DNA of 64,000 bases from CAIVAT01 sp964525995 (GTDB lineage Bacteria > Bacteroidota > Bacteroidia > Bacteroidales > FEN-979): NCBI GenBank assembly GCA_964525995.1, contig CAZGIM010000003.1, positions 186,001 to 250,000 of the forward strand. The letters run 5' to 3'. Shown here piece by piece: positions 50,437 to 59,317 of the stretch. Made by a program: the position numbers and the translations under genes. How positions within the stretch are numbered: position 1 is the first letter of the stretch; each line of letters begins with the position of its first letter. The notes under the pieces are model-generated. The model was not told the DNA's origin. It was given only the letters and a program-made list of their open reading frames with translations, and did not search any database.

Positions 50437-51267
50437 ATGCAGAATCATTTCGATTTAATAATAGAACCAGGAAGGGCTGAGAAGAATTATATACGTGATT
50501 TATGGCGCTATCGGGAATTGTTTTATATTCTTGCATGGCGCGATATAAAAGTTCGTTACAAGCAAACTGTTATAGGTATTGCTTGGAGCATTATCAGACC
50601 TCTTCTTACCATGCTTGTTTTCACAATTGTATTTGGCAAATTGGCAAAGCTACCTACCGATGGTAATACTCCCTATGCGATTTTGGTTTTTGCAGGTTTA
50701 CTCCCATGGCAGTTCTTCTCAAATGCACTAACCGAATGCAGTAATAGCCTTATTGGTAATACTAACCTGATTTCAAAGGTGTATTTCCCCAGATTAATTA
50801 TCCCTGCTAGTTCTATAATTACAAGTTTTATAGACTTTATCATATCATGCGTTATTATGATTGGGTTGATGTTTTATTATAAATTTATTCCTTCTTGGCA
50901 TATTTTATTCATGCCGGGATTCATTTTTTTTATTTTTATTGCCTCTTTCGGAATAGGATTATGGCTAACAAGTATGAATGTAAAATTTCGTGATTTTAGA
51001 TATATTATTCCATTTATCGTTCAACTTGGATTATATATTTCACCAGTAGGGTTCAGTAGTAATGTTATACCTGAGAATTGGAAGCTTTTATATTCATTAA
51101 ATCCTATGGTAGCCATAATTGATGGCTTCAGGTGGTGTATAATTGGAGGAGAAAGTAAAATGTATATAAAAGGGTTTTTGCTTTCGCTTGTTGTCGTACT
51201 ATTTTTCATGTGGAGTGCGCTAATACAATTTAGGAAAATGGAAAAATCATTTGCCGATTATATATAA
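50437..51267 (+). CDS. wzm: ABC transporter permease for O-antigen export (Wzm)
   Basis: 276 residues, six membrane helices, ABC-2 family. WRYRELFYILAWRDIKVRYKQTVIGIAWSIIRP is the hallmark N-terminal region of Wzm/TagG/KpsM-type permeases. With the ATPase 27 bases downstream it forms the exporter that moves the finished undecaprenyl-linked glycan to the periplasm. It is homologous to the inactivated copy at 46952 and so probably replaced it. Confidence 0.93.
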   Translation: MQNHFDLIIEPGRAEKNYIRDLWRYRELFYILAWRDIKVRYKQTVIGIAWSIIRPLLTMLVFTIVFGKLAKLPTDGNTPYAILVFAGLLPWQFFSNALTECSNSLIGNTNLISKVYFPRLIIPASSIITSFIDFIISCVIMIGLMFYYKFIPSWHILFMPGFIFFIFIASFGIGLWLTSMNVKFRDFRYIIPFIVQLGLYISPVGFSSNVIPENWKLLYSLNPMVAIIDGFRWCIIGGESKMYIKGFLLSLVVVLFFMWSALIQFRKMEKSFADYI

Positions 51268-51294
51268 TTTTATAATAATCATTGATACCAACCT

Positions 51295-52569
51295 ATGGGT
51301 GATACTGTAATTCGTGTTGAAAATTTAAGTAAAAGCTATATTATAGGGCATAAAAATCGTGAACGTTATAAAGCGTTACGTGATGTCATTATAAATAAAG
51401 CGAAACAGATTGGTATAAAAACGCGACATATGCTGCATGGTGGCCAGCTAATAAATGGTTCAGAATTGGAGGAGTTTTGGGCCTTAAAGGATATAAACTT
51501 TGAAATAACAAAAGGTACCACCATTGGAATAATTGGCCGCAATGGTGCTGGGAAAAGCACTTTATTAAAAATTCTAAGTCGAATAACTGAGCCAACGAAA
51601 GGCCGTATATTAATAAATGGAAGAGTTGCTAGTCTTTTGGAGGTTGGTACCGGCTTTCATCCTGAATTGTCTGGAATGGAGAACATATATCTAAATGGTG
51701 CCATCCTGGGAATGAGTCGGAAAGAAATAAAATCAAAGTTTGATGAGATTGTAGATTTTTCAGGGATAGAGAAATTTTTGGATACGCCGGTTAAACGATA
51801 TAGCAGTGGAATGTACGTGAGACTCGCTTTTGCAGTGGCGGCTCATCTGGAGCCAGAAATACTGGTTGTTGACGAAGTATTAGCTGTTGGTGATGCCGAA
51901 TTCCAAAAAAAGTGCTTAGGGAAAATGGGCAAAATAGCTAACGAGGGAAGAACTGTTTTATTTGTCAGTCATAACATGGCAGCAATAGAAACACTATGCT
52001 CAAAAGCAATGATAATTTCTAAAGGTTCAAATAGTGACATAGGCCAATCAAAAGAGATAATTCAACAATACTTACACGAATTAAGCACATATTCAGGTGG
52101 ACCCTTAATTAAACGAACAGACAGAAAGGGATTTGGTAGAATCAGGTTTAATGACATTTCATTTCTTAACAGGAATGGAGAAAATTCGAACGTCTTTGCA
52201 ATCGGTGACGATATTAATATTTTACTAAGGATTCAAAATATTTATTCACATCCTGTAACAGTAAGTTTGGGCTTATCTATTAGTACAAATTTTGAATCAC
52301 TCATCTCATGTGATTCACGTTTAAAAGGAGAAACCTATAGACTAGCGGGTGCGTTAGAAACTGTTGTTAGTTGTAAAATATTTTCACCCCCACTTAATTT
52401 TGGAAATTATGAAGTAAATATAATTATACTTAATGGAAATGAACCAGAAGATTGGATCATTTCAGCTGCCAAGTTTTCTATTGAGTCAGGAACATTTGAT
52501 AATAGGGTATCAACAAACCCTTTCCCTGTATTGTCAAAATTTGTATGGGATGTCCATAGTGATGTTTGA
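51295..52569 (+). CDS. wzt: ABC transporter ATP-binding protein for O-antigen export (Wzt) with C-terminal glycan-binding domain
   Basis: 424 residues. Walker A GRNGAGKS at 81-88, signature YSSGMYVRLAFAVA near 168, Walker B ILVVDEVLAVGD near 196 and the H-loop VSHNMAAIE. Residues ~265-424 form a Wzt_C-type beta-sandwich (GFGRIRFNDISFLN, NIYSHPVTVSLGLSIS) that in E. coli O9a recognises the terminal modification of the O-antigen. This indicates a chain-end-capped polymer exported with specificity. Pairs with Wzm immediately upstream. Confidence 0.93.
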   Translation: MGDTVIRVENLSKSYIIGHKNRERYKALRDVIINKAKQIGIKTRHMLHGGQLINGSELEEFWALKDINFEITKGTTIGIIGRNGAGKSTLLKILSRITEPTKGRILINGRVASLLEVGTGFHPELSGMENIYLNGAILGMSRKEIKSKFDEIVDFSGIEKFLDTPVKRYSSGMYVRLAFAVAAHLEPEILVVDEVLAVGDAEFQKKCLGKMGKIANEGRTVLFVSHNMAAIETLCSKAMIISKGSNSDIGQSKEIIQQYLHELSTYSGGPLIKRTDRKGFGRIRFNDISFLNRNGENSNVFAIGDDINILLRIQNIYSHPVTVSLGLSISTNFESLISCDSRLKGETYRLAGALETVVSCKIFSPPLNFGNYEVNIIILNGNEPEDWIISAAKFSIESGTFDNRVSTNPFPVLSKFVWDVHSDV

Positions 52570-52615
52570 CAGCATTTTTTTTCAACTAAACATTCAGAAT
52601 ACTTAACTTGTTTTT

Positions 52616-53467
52616 ATGAAAACAGCAATTTCACAATTAATCCATATTATAAATTGGAAAAAATCTAATACACCTTTGTTGACCTCCAAACATGATTTAA
52701 ATCCTCTCAATCCTTTACCAATGCCGAAAACTGATAACTTACAGACTAAGGAAGAAATCTATAAATGGATTGAGTACGGGATTGGTTGTTTCAGAGAGTG
52801 GTACCAACCTGTTGATTTTGGGAATGGAATTGCTGCCCATGTGACCCGACCACCTGATTGGCTCCCTAAACCCGAATTATTATATGCAATTGATGGAGGG
52901 AAAGCGAAATGGGATCATGTCATCAAGAAACACATTCCCGATATTCGAATGAAACGAGTTTTGGATCTAGGCTGCAGTAGTGGAGTGTTTTCAATTGAGT
53001 TGGCAAGAATGGGTGCAAGCGAGGTAATTGGTATTGATAGAAATGAGTTAATTAAACACAAATCAACGGAGGTCCCCCCCTCTCAAGATGTCATTTCTCA
53101 AGCTACATTTGTAAAAAAAGCATTTGAATTACTGGATGGGATTGAATATCCAATAAAATATATAGCTCACGATATTGGACATATTCAAGAGCTAAACCTA
53201 GGGCGGTTTGATGTTATTCTTGCATTGTGCGTTGTTTATCACGAGTTGGATAAAATGCCTGATCTTATTCAAAAATTGGCACGAATGACAGATCACCTTA
53301 TTTTGCAAGCGAGTCAAGGTCATACAGGACAGCTTGGAGAATGGGCTGACAAAATGTGCCAAGCCAAGGTGCTTTTCGAGGCAGGATTTACTCATATTGA
53401 AATCGAATCTCCTGTTGGATCCCTTATGCCAATGATTATTGGCCGTAAGGGACAATCTATACTCTAA
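52616..53467 (+). CDS. SAM-dependent methyltransferase
   Basis: 283 residues. VLDLGCSSGVFSIELARMGASEVIGIDRN at about 118-146 is motif I and II of a class I methyltransferase of the DUF1698/CmoB-like branch; the lead-in WYQPVDFGNGIAAHV and the WDHVIKKHIPDI segment fit that branch. Its position after Wzt suggests a sugar or chain-terminating methyltransferase, which would match the Wzt C-terminal domain, but the substrate is not shown. Confidence 0.85.
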   Translation: MKTAISQLIHIINWKKSNTPLLTSKHDLNPLNPLPMPKTDNLQTKEEIYKWIEYGIGCFREWYQPVDFGNGIAAHVTRPPDWLPKPELLYAIDGGKAKWDHVIKKHIPDIRMKRVLDLGCSSGVFSIELARMGASEVIGIDRNELIKHKSTEVPPSQDVISQATFVKKAFELLDGIEYPIKYIAHDIGHIQELNLGRFDVILALCVVYHELDKMPDLIQKLARMTDHLILQASQGHTGQLGEWADKMCQAKVLFEAGFTHIEIESPVGSLMPMIIGRKGQSIL

Positions 53468-53524
53468 GGCCAGATTGTCAAAGCTAAAATTAAATCCAGT
53501 CATCAATTCGATTCAATACTAAAA

Positions 53525-54100
53525 ATGAGACGATTTTTGTTAAAAAGCACTATCGGATTAACACCTAAAGACTTTTTGTGGCGTATTAAATTTGGATATA
53601 AGCAAGATTTAATAAACATCGATGTGAGATGGGCAACTGTATTTACCCATGGAATTATTAAAGTGCCATTGAATATTTTGCGAGCGCCAATAGTCACCTC
53701 AGATGGGACGCAATTGATGCCCATTGAAGATACACCTCACTACCCTTGGATCAAATCTATTGTTGAAGGTTGTGAAAATTTGCATCTAAGGGACAGATAT
53801 AGTAGTTATCTGGAAAATTATTTTCCCGATGATGATAAGCTAGTAGGGTTGGCCCAGGTGATAGCCTTAGTATCGTCGTTCAAGGCTGCAGTGAATTATC
53901 ATTCTATTATCACAATTGTAACACAAATACCGGTACGTTACCAGGGCTCCTTCTATATTGTGATTTATGATGGAGTACACAGAGCCGCAATTGCCAAAGC
54001 GCTGGGGCATGAATTCATTAAATGTAGATTAGTGGCAAAAAGAATCAATCGCAACGATTTCGAAAGCCGAATTCATCACGATCCAAATACCATGTCATAG
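53525..54100 (+). CDS. ParB/sulfiredoxin-fold-like protein of the glycan cluster
   Basis: 191 residues. The C-terminal part YIVIYDGVHRAAIAKALGHEFIKCRLV has the D-G-x-H-R-x-x-A pattern of ParB N-terminal-like domains, known to bind or hydrolyse nucleotides. The N-terminus (SIGLTPKDFLWRIKFGYKQ) has no known motif. Small ParB-like proteins occur in some LPS clusters, perhaps as nucleotide-dependent kinases or regulators; this is inference. No membrane segment. Confidence 0.7.
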   Translation: MRRFLLKSTIGLTPKDFLWRIKFGYKQDLINIDVRWATVFTHGIIKVPLNILRAPIVTSDGTQLMPIEDTPHYPWIKSIVEGCENLHLRDRYSSYLENYFPDDDKLVGLAQVIALVSSFKAAVNYHSIITIVTQIPVRYQGSFYIVIYDGVHRAAIAKALGHEFIKCRLVAKRINRNDFESRIHHDPNTMS

Positions 54101-54156
54101 GCGCCCCTAAATTGTCTACTGACTATCATTATCATTCAACAGTAAATTTATAAAAC

Positions 54157-55377
54157 ATGAACAAATGTTTAATTTGTAACAATCCAATTGAACCATTTAT
54201 GTCATTTGGCAAAATGCCAATCGCTAATGGATTTCTTACCAAGGACGATTTTAACAATGAATATTTCTTTGAAATGGAAGTAGCATTTTGTGATAATTGT
54301 AAAATGTTTCAATTGGTCAATATTCCTGAAAGAGAATTGATGTTTAATGAGCATTATGCTTTTTACTCAGGGACTTCAAAACACATGGAATTACATTTTG
54401 AGAAATTTGCGAAGCATGTGATGGACGATTATGTCGTAGATAAGGTTGATCCGTTTATAGTTGAAATTGGAAGTAACGATGGAATAATGCTTCAGAATTT
54501 CGCTAAAATGGGGATCAGACATCTTGGAATTGAACCTTCTGAAAATGTAGCCATTGTTGCCAAAGAAAAAGGTATTAACACAATTGTTGAATTTTTTGAC
54601 AAATCACTTGCAGAAAAAATTGTTTCAGAATACGGACAAGCCGATGCCTATATTGCTGCAAATGTCATGTGTCACATCCCTTATATTAAGTCAATTGTGG
54701 AAGGGATTAAGACATTATTAAAACGCGATGGGATTGTCATGTTCGAGGAGCCCTACCTGGGAAATGTAATTCAACAAACAACGTATGATCAAATCTATGA
54801 TGAACATACTTTTTTGTATTCCGTACATTCAATAATGTACCTCTTTAACCTGTTTGATATGGAAGTAATTGATGTGGAACCCCAAGAAACGCATGGCGGA
54901 TCCATGAGATATGTTATTGCGCATAAAGGTATGAAAACAGTTTCTCCCAATGTGAATAAGCAACTGAATTTTGAAATAGAATTGGGTTTAACCATTCCCG
55001 AAACATATCAACAATTTAAGCGTAACTGCGAAAACTCAAGAGAAAATCTATTAATAATTCTCAAGGATCTCCGTAATAAAGGGAAAACCATCGTAGGGTA
55101 TGCAGCCACTTCAAAAAGCACAACAATTATTAACTATTGTGGAATTACAACAGAACATCTGGATTATATTTGTGATACTACTCCTATAAAGCAAAATAGA
55201 TTCAGCCCCGGAGCTCATATTCCGATTAAGCCATATGTTGAATTTCAGAAAAACTTCCCAGATTTTGCATTGTTATTTGGTTATAATCACATGAAAGAGA
55301 TAATGGAAAAAGAACAAATATTCATGAAGTTAGGTGGAAAGTGGATTCTTTACACTCCTAAGATAGAAATACTATGA
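54157..55377 (+). CDS. Zinc-binding sugar C-methyltransferase
   Basis: 406 residues. The N-terminal zinc-binding domain has C4, C7, C45 and C48 (CLICNNP, FCDNCKMFQL), then a class I methyltransferase core (VEIGSNDGIMLQNFAKMG, GIEPSENVAIVAKEKGI) and a C-terminal domain with GYAATSKSTTIINY and FSPGAHIPI. This three-part design is that of the TylCIII/NovU/TcaB9-type C-methyltransferases acting on dTDP-4-keto sugars. It implies a branched-chain deoxysugar. Stop overlaps the next ATG by four bases. Confidence 0.92.
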   Translation: MNKCLICNNPIEPFMSFGKMPIANGFLTKDDFNNEYFFEMEVAFCDNCKMFQLVNIPERELMFNEHYAFYSGTSKHMELHFEKFAKHVMDDYVVDKVDPFIVEIGSNDGIMLQNFAKMGIRHLGIEPSENVAIVAKEKGINTIVEFFDKSLAEKIVSEYGQADAYIAANVMCHIPYIKSIVEGIKTLLKRDGIVMFEEPYLGNVIQQTTYDQIYDEHTFLYSVHSIMYLFNLFDMEVIDVEPQETHGGSMRYVIAHKGMKTVSPNVNKQLNFEIELGLTIPETYQQFKRNCENSRENLLIILKDLRNKGKTIVGYAATSKSTTIINYCGITTEHLDYICDTTPIKQNRFSPGAHIPIKPYVEFQKNFPDFALLFGYNHMKEIMEKEQIFMKLGGKWILYTPKIEIL

Positions 55378-56483
55378 AAGTAATTTGTGCTAATCCACGA
55401 GCCCAGTATCTGTCTCATAAAATCGAAATTGATGAAGCTATTTCGAGAGTTTTAAATAAAGACAGATATATTCTTGGAGAAGAAGTTCAATCCTTTGAAA
55501 AGGAATTTGCTAATTTTATTGGAGTAAAATATGCAATCGGTGTTGGTAGTGGTACAGAGGCTATTCATATTGCATTGAAGGCTTGTAATATAGGACCAGG
55601 CGAAGAAGTTATAACTGTATCTCACACTGCTGTTGCAACTGTTGCAGCCATCGAATTATCTGGAGCATCTCCTGTTTTTGTTGATATCGAACATGACTTT
55701 TTTACCATGGATCCTCAAAAGGTCGAAAAACTAATTTCGGGTAAAACGAAAGCAATAATTCCGGTTCATATTTATGGGCAACCTGTAAATTTGTATCCAA
55801 TTCTTCAGATTGCAAAAAAAAACCATTTGTATGTAATCGAAGATTGTGCCCAAGCACATGGGGCAATTTATAATGGTAAAAGAGTTGGTTCAATCGGTGA
55901 TATTTCATGTTTTAGTTTTTATCCAACAAAGAACCTTGGTGCAATCGGAGATGGAGGCGCTATTGTAACCAATAATCCAGATTTAGCAGAGAAGTGCAGA
56001 CAACTTAGAGAATATGGATGGGTGGATAGATATAACAGCCATATTTCGGGATGGAATTCAAGGCTTGATGAAATTCAGGCGGCTATCCTAAGGATTAAAC
56101 TAAAATATCTAGAAGCTGATAACCAATCAAGGATTCAAATTGCTCTAGCCTATTGCAATGCTTTACAAAATACTGAATTTATCACACCACAAATCAGGGA
56201 AAACTGTAATCATGTATTTCATTTATTTGTAATTCGTTCAAAGAACAGAGATGAATTAATATCATATCTTAAAGCGAATGGGATTGTCGCATTGATTCAT
56301 TATCCTATTCCAATCCATTCGCAACGAGCATATTTGAATAAGTATAGAGGATCGAATGATTTGACTGTAACAGAGTACGCTTCGAATGAAATTTTATCCT
56401 TACCAATCTACCCAGAGTTAGCTGAACGGGAAGTGAATTTTATATTACATAGAATAAATGAATTTTCACATAATAAATCATGA
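55374..56483 (+). CDS. DegT/DnrJ/EryC1/StrS sugar aminotransferase
   Basis: 369 residues, PLP enzyme that aminates an NDP-keto-deoxysugar. GVGSGTEAIHIALKAC at 56-71, VIEDCAQAHGA at 154-164, and the PLP lysine K186 in FYPTKNLGAIGDGG. Similar to FdtB/QdtB-type 3-aminotransferases (GDGGAIVTNN). Coupled by ATGA overlaps to the genes before and after, so the three proteins act on one sugar. Confidence 0.93.
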   Translation: MKVICANPRAQYLSHKIEIDEAISRVLNKDRYILGEEVQSFEKEFANFIGVKYAIGVGSGTEAIHIALKACNIGPGEEVITVSHTAVATVAAIELSGASPVFVDIEHDFFTMDPQKVEKLISGKTKAIIPVHIYGQPVNLYPILQIAKKNHLYVIEDCAQAHGAIYNGKRVGSIGDISCFSFYPTKNLGAIGDGGAIVTNNPDLAEKCRQLREYGWVDRYNSHISGWNSRLDEIQAAILRIKLKYLEADNQSRIQIALAYCNALQNTEFITPQIRENCNHVFHLFVIRSKNRDELISYLKANGIVALIHYPIPIHSQRAYLNKYRGSNDLTVTEYASNEILSLPIYPELAEREVNFILHRINEFSHNKS

Positions 56484-56923
56484 TCGAAGGCGTAATAATT
56501 AACAACCTAACGACACATTCAGATCAACGGGGTTTTTTTCGCGAAATATTTCGTTTTCCAACCCAGTTTGAAAATCTTCCTGTCGGGCAAATCAGTCATT
56601 CCCTCGCTAAAGAAGGAGTCATTAAAGCTTGGCACGGACATGTTAACCAACATCAATGGAATTATGTAGTTTGTGGCAAAATCAAGGTGGTGCTTATTGA
56701 CAACCGCTTAGAATCAATTACATATAAAAAAATAATGGAATTTGTCACTGGTGATGATCAAAAAACAATTTCTTATTATTTTCCTCCAGGAGTTCTGCAT
56801 GGATATAAATGTATAGAAGGACCTATGCAAATAATTTATATTACAAGTGGTATTTATGATTTAAAAGATGAAATCAGAATTAAGGTAAGTGAATTTGAAA
56901 TAAAATATAACTGGGGAGAATAA
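56480..56923 (+). CDS. RmlC-like cupin, dTDP-4-dehydrorhamnose 3,5-epimerase family
   Basis: 147 residues, shorter than RmlC (about 185). HSDQRGFFREIFRF at 13-26, the AWHGHVNQHQWNYVVCGKIKVVL strand-pair with His residues, and PPGVLHGYKCIEG. The family acts as epimerase or, in shorter members, as keto-isomerase of NDP-keto sugars. ATGA overlap with the aminotransferase. Confidence 0.88.
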   Translation: MIEGVIINNLTTHSDQRGFFREIFRFPTQFENLPVGQISHSLAKEGVIKAWHGHVNQHQWNYVVCGKIKVVLIDNRLESITYKKIMEFVTGDDQKTISYYFPPGVLHGYKCIEGPMQIIYITSGIYDLKDEIRIKVSEFEIKYNWGE

Positions 56924-56929
56924 AGAACT

Positions 56930-57682
56930 GTGAACAATAAGAACTGGAATGGTCAAATTTGGAATGGTGTTTTCAACACATTTAAAGAGGCTAATGGGGA
57001 ACAAGATGTTTTCGAGGACTCTATTTGGATTGGGAAACAAGTAAGTCAAGCGAAAATCGCCATTGAGCAAGCAAAGAATACGGAAACAATTTCTAAATTA
57101 GCATTAACTTCAGATTACTTTTTACCAGTGGTTGCCTCCACTATTGCACAACCTAACAAAACACTTAGGATAATGGATTTTGGTGGTGGCCTTGGCACTA
57201 CATTTCTCCCCATTAAAGCCATGTTGCCTGAAAATCAGCCATTAGATTTTGTCGTAATTGAAAATGAAACGATTTGTGAATGGGGTAAAATATTGTTCAA
57301 AGATGAGAAACAAATAACTTTCCTTAACCGAATACCTATTGATGAACAGTTTGAAATGATCCACTGCGGATCATCATTCCACTATGTAGATGACTGGATG
57401 GAGTATTTACGTCTTTTCTCTATAATGCTACCGAAATATCTAATTTTTGTTGATTTACCTGCTGGTGATATAGATACTTTTGTTACTATTCAAAATTATT
57501 ACGGAAGAGAAATACCGGTAAGGTTTTGGAACCTAATCGAGTTTATTGAAAGCGTAGAAAATTTTGGATTCAAATTAGTCATGAAAGCTCGTTTTAATAG
57601 TAAATACGTCTCTCATATGAATTGTTTCGATGAAGACCATCGTTTGAATTACTTTTCTCAATTAATTTTTAAAGCAATTTAG
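56930..57682 (+). CDS. TIGR04325-type putative methyltransferase
   Basis: 250 residues from a GTG. The N-terminus WNGQIWNGVFNTFKEAN matches the W-x-G-x-(Y/F)-x-x-(W/F)-x-x-A lead of this family; motif I is IMDFGGGLGTTFLP near 85. It also has MIHCGSSFHYVDDW, a characteristic late motif. Members occur in O-antigen clusters with unknown acceptors. Starts six bases after the cupin gene. Confidence 0.85.
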   Translation: MNNKNWNGQIWNGVFNTFKEANGEQDVFEDSIWIGKQVSQAKIAIEQAKNTETISKLALTSDYFLPVVASTIAQPNKTLRIMDFGGGLGTTFLPIKAMLPENQPLDFVVIENETICEWGKILFKDEKQITFLNRIPIDEQFEMIHCGSSFHYVDDWMEYLRLFSIMLPKYLIFVDLPAGDIDTFVTIQNYYGREIPVRFWNLIEFIESVENFGFKLVMKARFNSKYVSHMNCFDEDHRLNYFSQLIFKAI

Positions 57683-57765
57683 TTTTTTTTATTTATATTT
57701 TCACAACAAAATTCAGAATCCGTGTTGCAACAGTGAAGAAATAGTAACCGTTCATATAAAAGTAA

Positions 57766-58428
57766 ATGAATAACCAAATGAAGAGACTCCCTCCAAAAAT
57801 AATTTTGTGGGGTGGTACAGGACAAGCAAAGATTATAAGTTCTGTGATAGAATATTATGGATCATGTATTGTTGCAGTATTTGACGACACTCCCAATTTA
57901 ATATCACCTTTTCCAGAAGTACCAATTTATCTAGGTTGGAAGGGTTTTCAGAGATGGATTTCTTCACAAACCGATGTTTCGGATGTTGGATTTTGTATTA
58001 CCATAGGAAATCCTCATGGAATAATTAGATTGAATCTACATAATGAGTTATTAAAAAATGGATTATTTCCAACTACCTTAATACATCCAAATGCCTGTAT
58101 TGCAAACACTGCAAGAATAGGTGAAGGTACTCAAATATTGGCTGGAGCAGTTATTCAAGCAAATGCAAAGATAGGTACCCAATGTATAATAAATAGTAAT
58201 GTTTATATTGATCATGATACTATAATCGGTAATGGAAGTGAATTAGTTGCTGGATCACAATTAATGGGTTTATCAAGAGTCGGTGACAATTCACTTATTG
58301 GTGCGTCATCAATTATTTTGTCTAGGATTAATATAGGCTCAAATGTAATTATTGGGTCAGGAGTTATTCTGTCTAAGGATGTACCAGACAATTATATAAT
58401 TATTAATAATGATAATAGACCTCAATAA
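57766..58428 (+). CDS. Sugar O/N-acetyltransferase of the NeuD/PglD family
   Basis: 220 residues. N-terminal Rossmann-like part (IILWGGTGQAKIISSVIEYYG, VAVFDDTPN), then left-handed beta-helix hexapeptides (TLIHPNACIANTARIGEGT, INSNVYIDHDTIIGN, IGSNVIIGSGVILS). His in YIDHDTIIG is the likely catalytic base. Transfers acetyl from acetyl-CoA to an amino or hydroxyl group of an NDP-sugar. Confidence 0.9.
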   Translation: MNNQMKRLPPKIILWGGTGQAKIISSVIEYYGSCIVAVFDDTPNLISPFPEVPIYLGWKGFQRWISSQTDVSDVGFCITIGNPHGIIRLNLHNELLKNGLFPTTLIHPNACIANTARIGEGTQILAGAVIQANAKIGTQCIINSNVYIDHDTIIGNGSELVAGSQLMGLSRVGDNSLIGASSIILSRINIGSNVIIGSGVILSKDVPDNYIIINNDNRPQ

Positions 58429-58448
58429 TTTCATAATAAAAAAGTCAA

Positions 58449-59225
58449 ATGATTAGTTCACCAACAATCGGCGTTTGTGCAGCTTTCTCAAAAGGTCTGG
58501 ACGTTGTTACATTTATGATAAATTTTGGATATAAAATTGAATTTATTGCAACCTGTAACAAAGATAATTCGGTCTACGAAGATAGTATATCCAGTTTATG
58601 TTATGAAAATAACATTTTACTAAAAAGAAAAATTGATGCTAATTCGGAAGAATTTATCAATTTTTTACATTCGATTGAAATTGACATAGTCATATTAGCA
58701 TGGTGGCCTACTATTATTAAAAAGGATGCTATTGCTGCCGTGAAACAAGGATGGATAAATTTACATCCTAGTTTATTACCATTTAACAGAGGGAAGCATG
58801 GCTATTATTGGTCAATAATAGATGGAACTCCTTTCGGCGTTACAATTCACTTTATTAATGAAGGCATCGATTCTGGAAAGATACTATTTCAAAAAAGAAT
58901 TGAAGTAGAAATGACTTGTACAGGACAACAGTTATATGATTTAAGTGCTGAAGAAGTTGTAAATTTATTTAAAGAGAATTATTTAAAAATAATCCGATTA
59001 GATTTTTCTCCCATAACACAAGATGAGGATATTGCGACAACTCATTTTGCAAAAGAGATTAACGTTCACTCAAATATTAATTTATTTAAAAAGTATATGG
59101 CTATTGATTTAATTAATATTATTAGAGGTAGAACATTTATTAATGGTGATTCTGCATTCTTCTATTATGAAGGAAAGAAATATTTTATTAGAGTTAATAT
59201 TGAAGAAGCGTCCAAAATAGATTAA
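58449..59225 (+). CDS. Formyltransferase-family protein, probable sugar N-formyltransferase
   Basis: 258 residues. The formyltransferase triad is present: N104 and H106 in INLHPSLLPFNRGKHGYYW and D141 in NEGIDSGKIL. The N-terminal segment (IGVCAAFSKGLDVVTFMI) replaces the usual Met-tRNA formyltransferase start and the C-terminal tRNA-binding domain is missing, so a small-molecule acceptor is likely. Together with the aminotransferases this suggests an N-formylated amino sugar (as with VioF or FdtF), donor N10-formyl-THF. Confidence 0.87.
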   Translation: MISSPTIGVCAAFSKGLDVVTFMINFGYKIEFIATCNKDNSVYEDSISSLCYENNILLKRKIDANSEEFINFLHSIEIDIVILAWWPTIIKKDAIAAVKQGWINLHPSLLPFNRGKHGYYWSIIDGTPFGVTIHFINEGIDSGKILFQKRIEVEMTCTGQQLYDLSAEEVVNLFKENYLKIIRLDFSPITQDEDIATTHFAKEINVHSNINLFKKYMAIDLINIIRGRTFINGDSAFFYYEGKKYFIRVNIEEASKID

Positions 59226-59317
59226 AGGAGCGATTTCCTAATTAATCCATAGGTTTGATTAATGGATAAACGAACTGCAATAATGAATGATAAAGAAAAG
59301 TTTTAAAACCTAATTGT

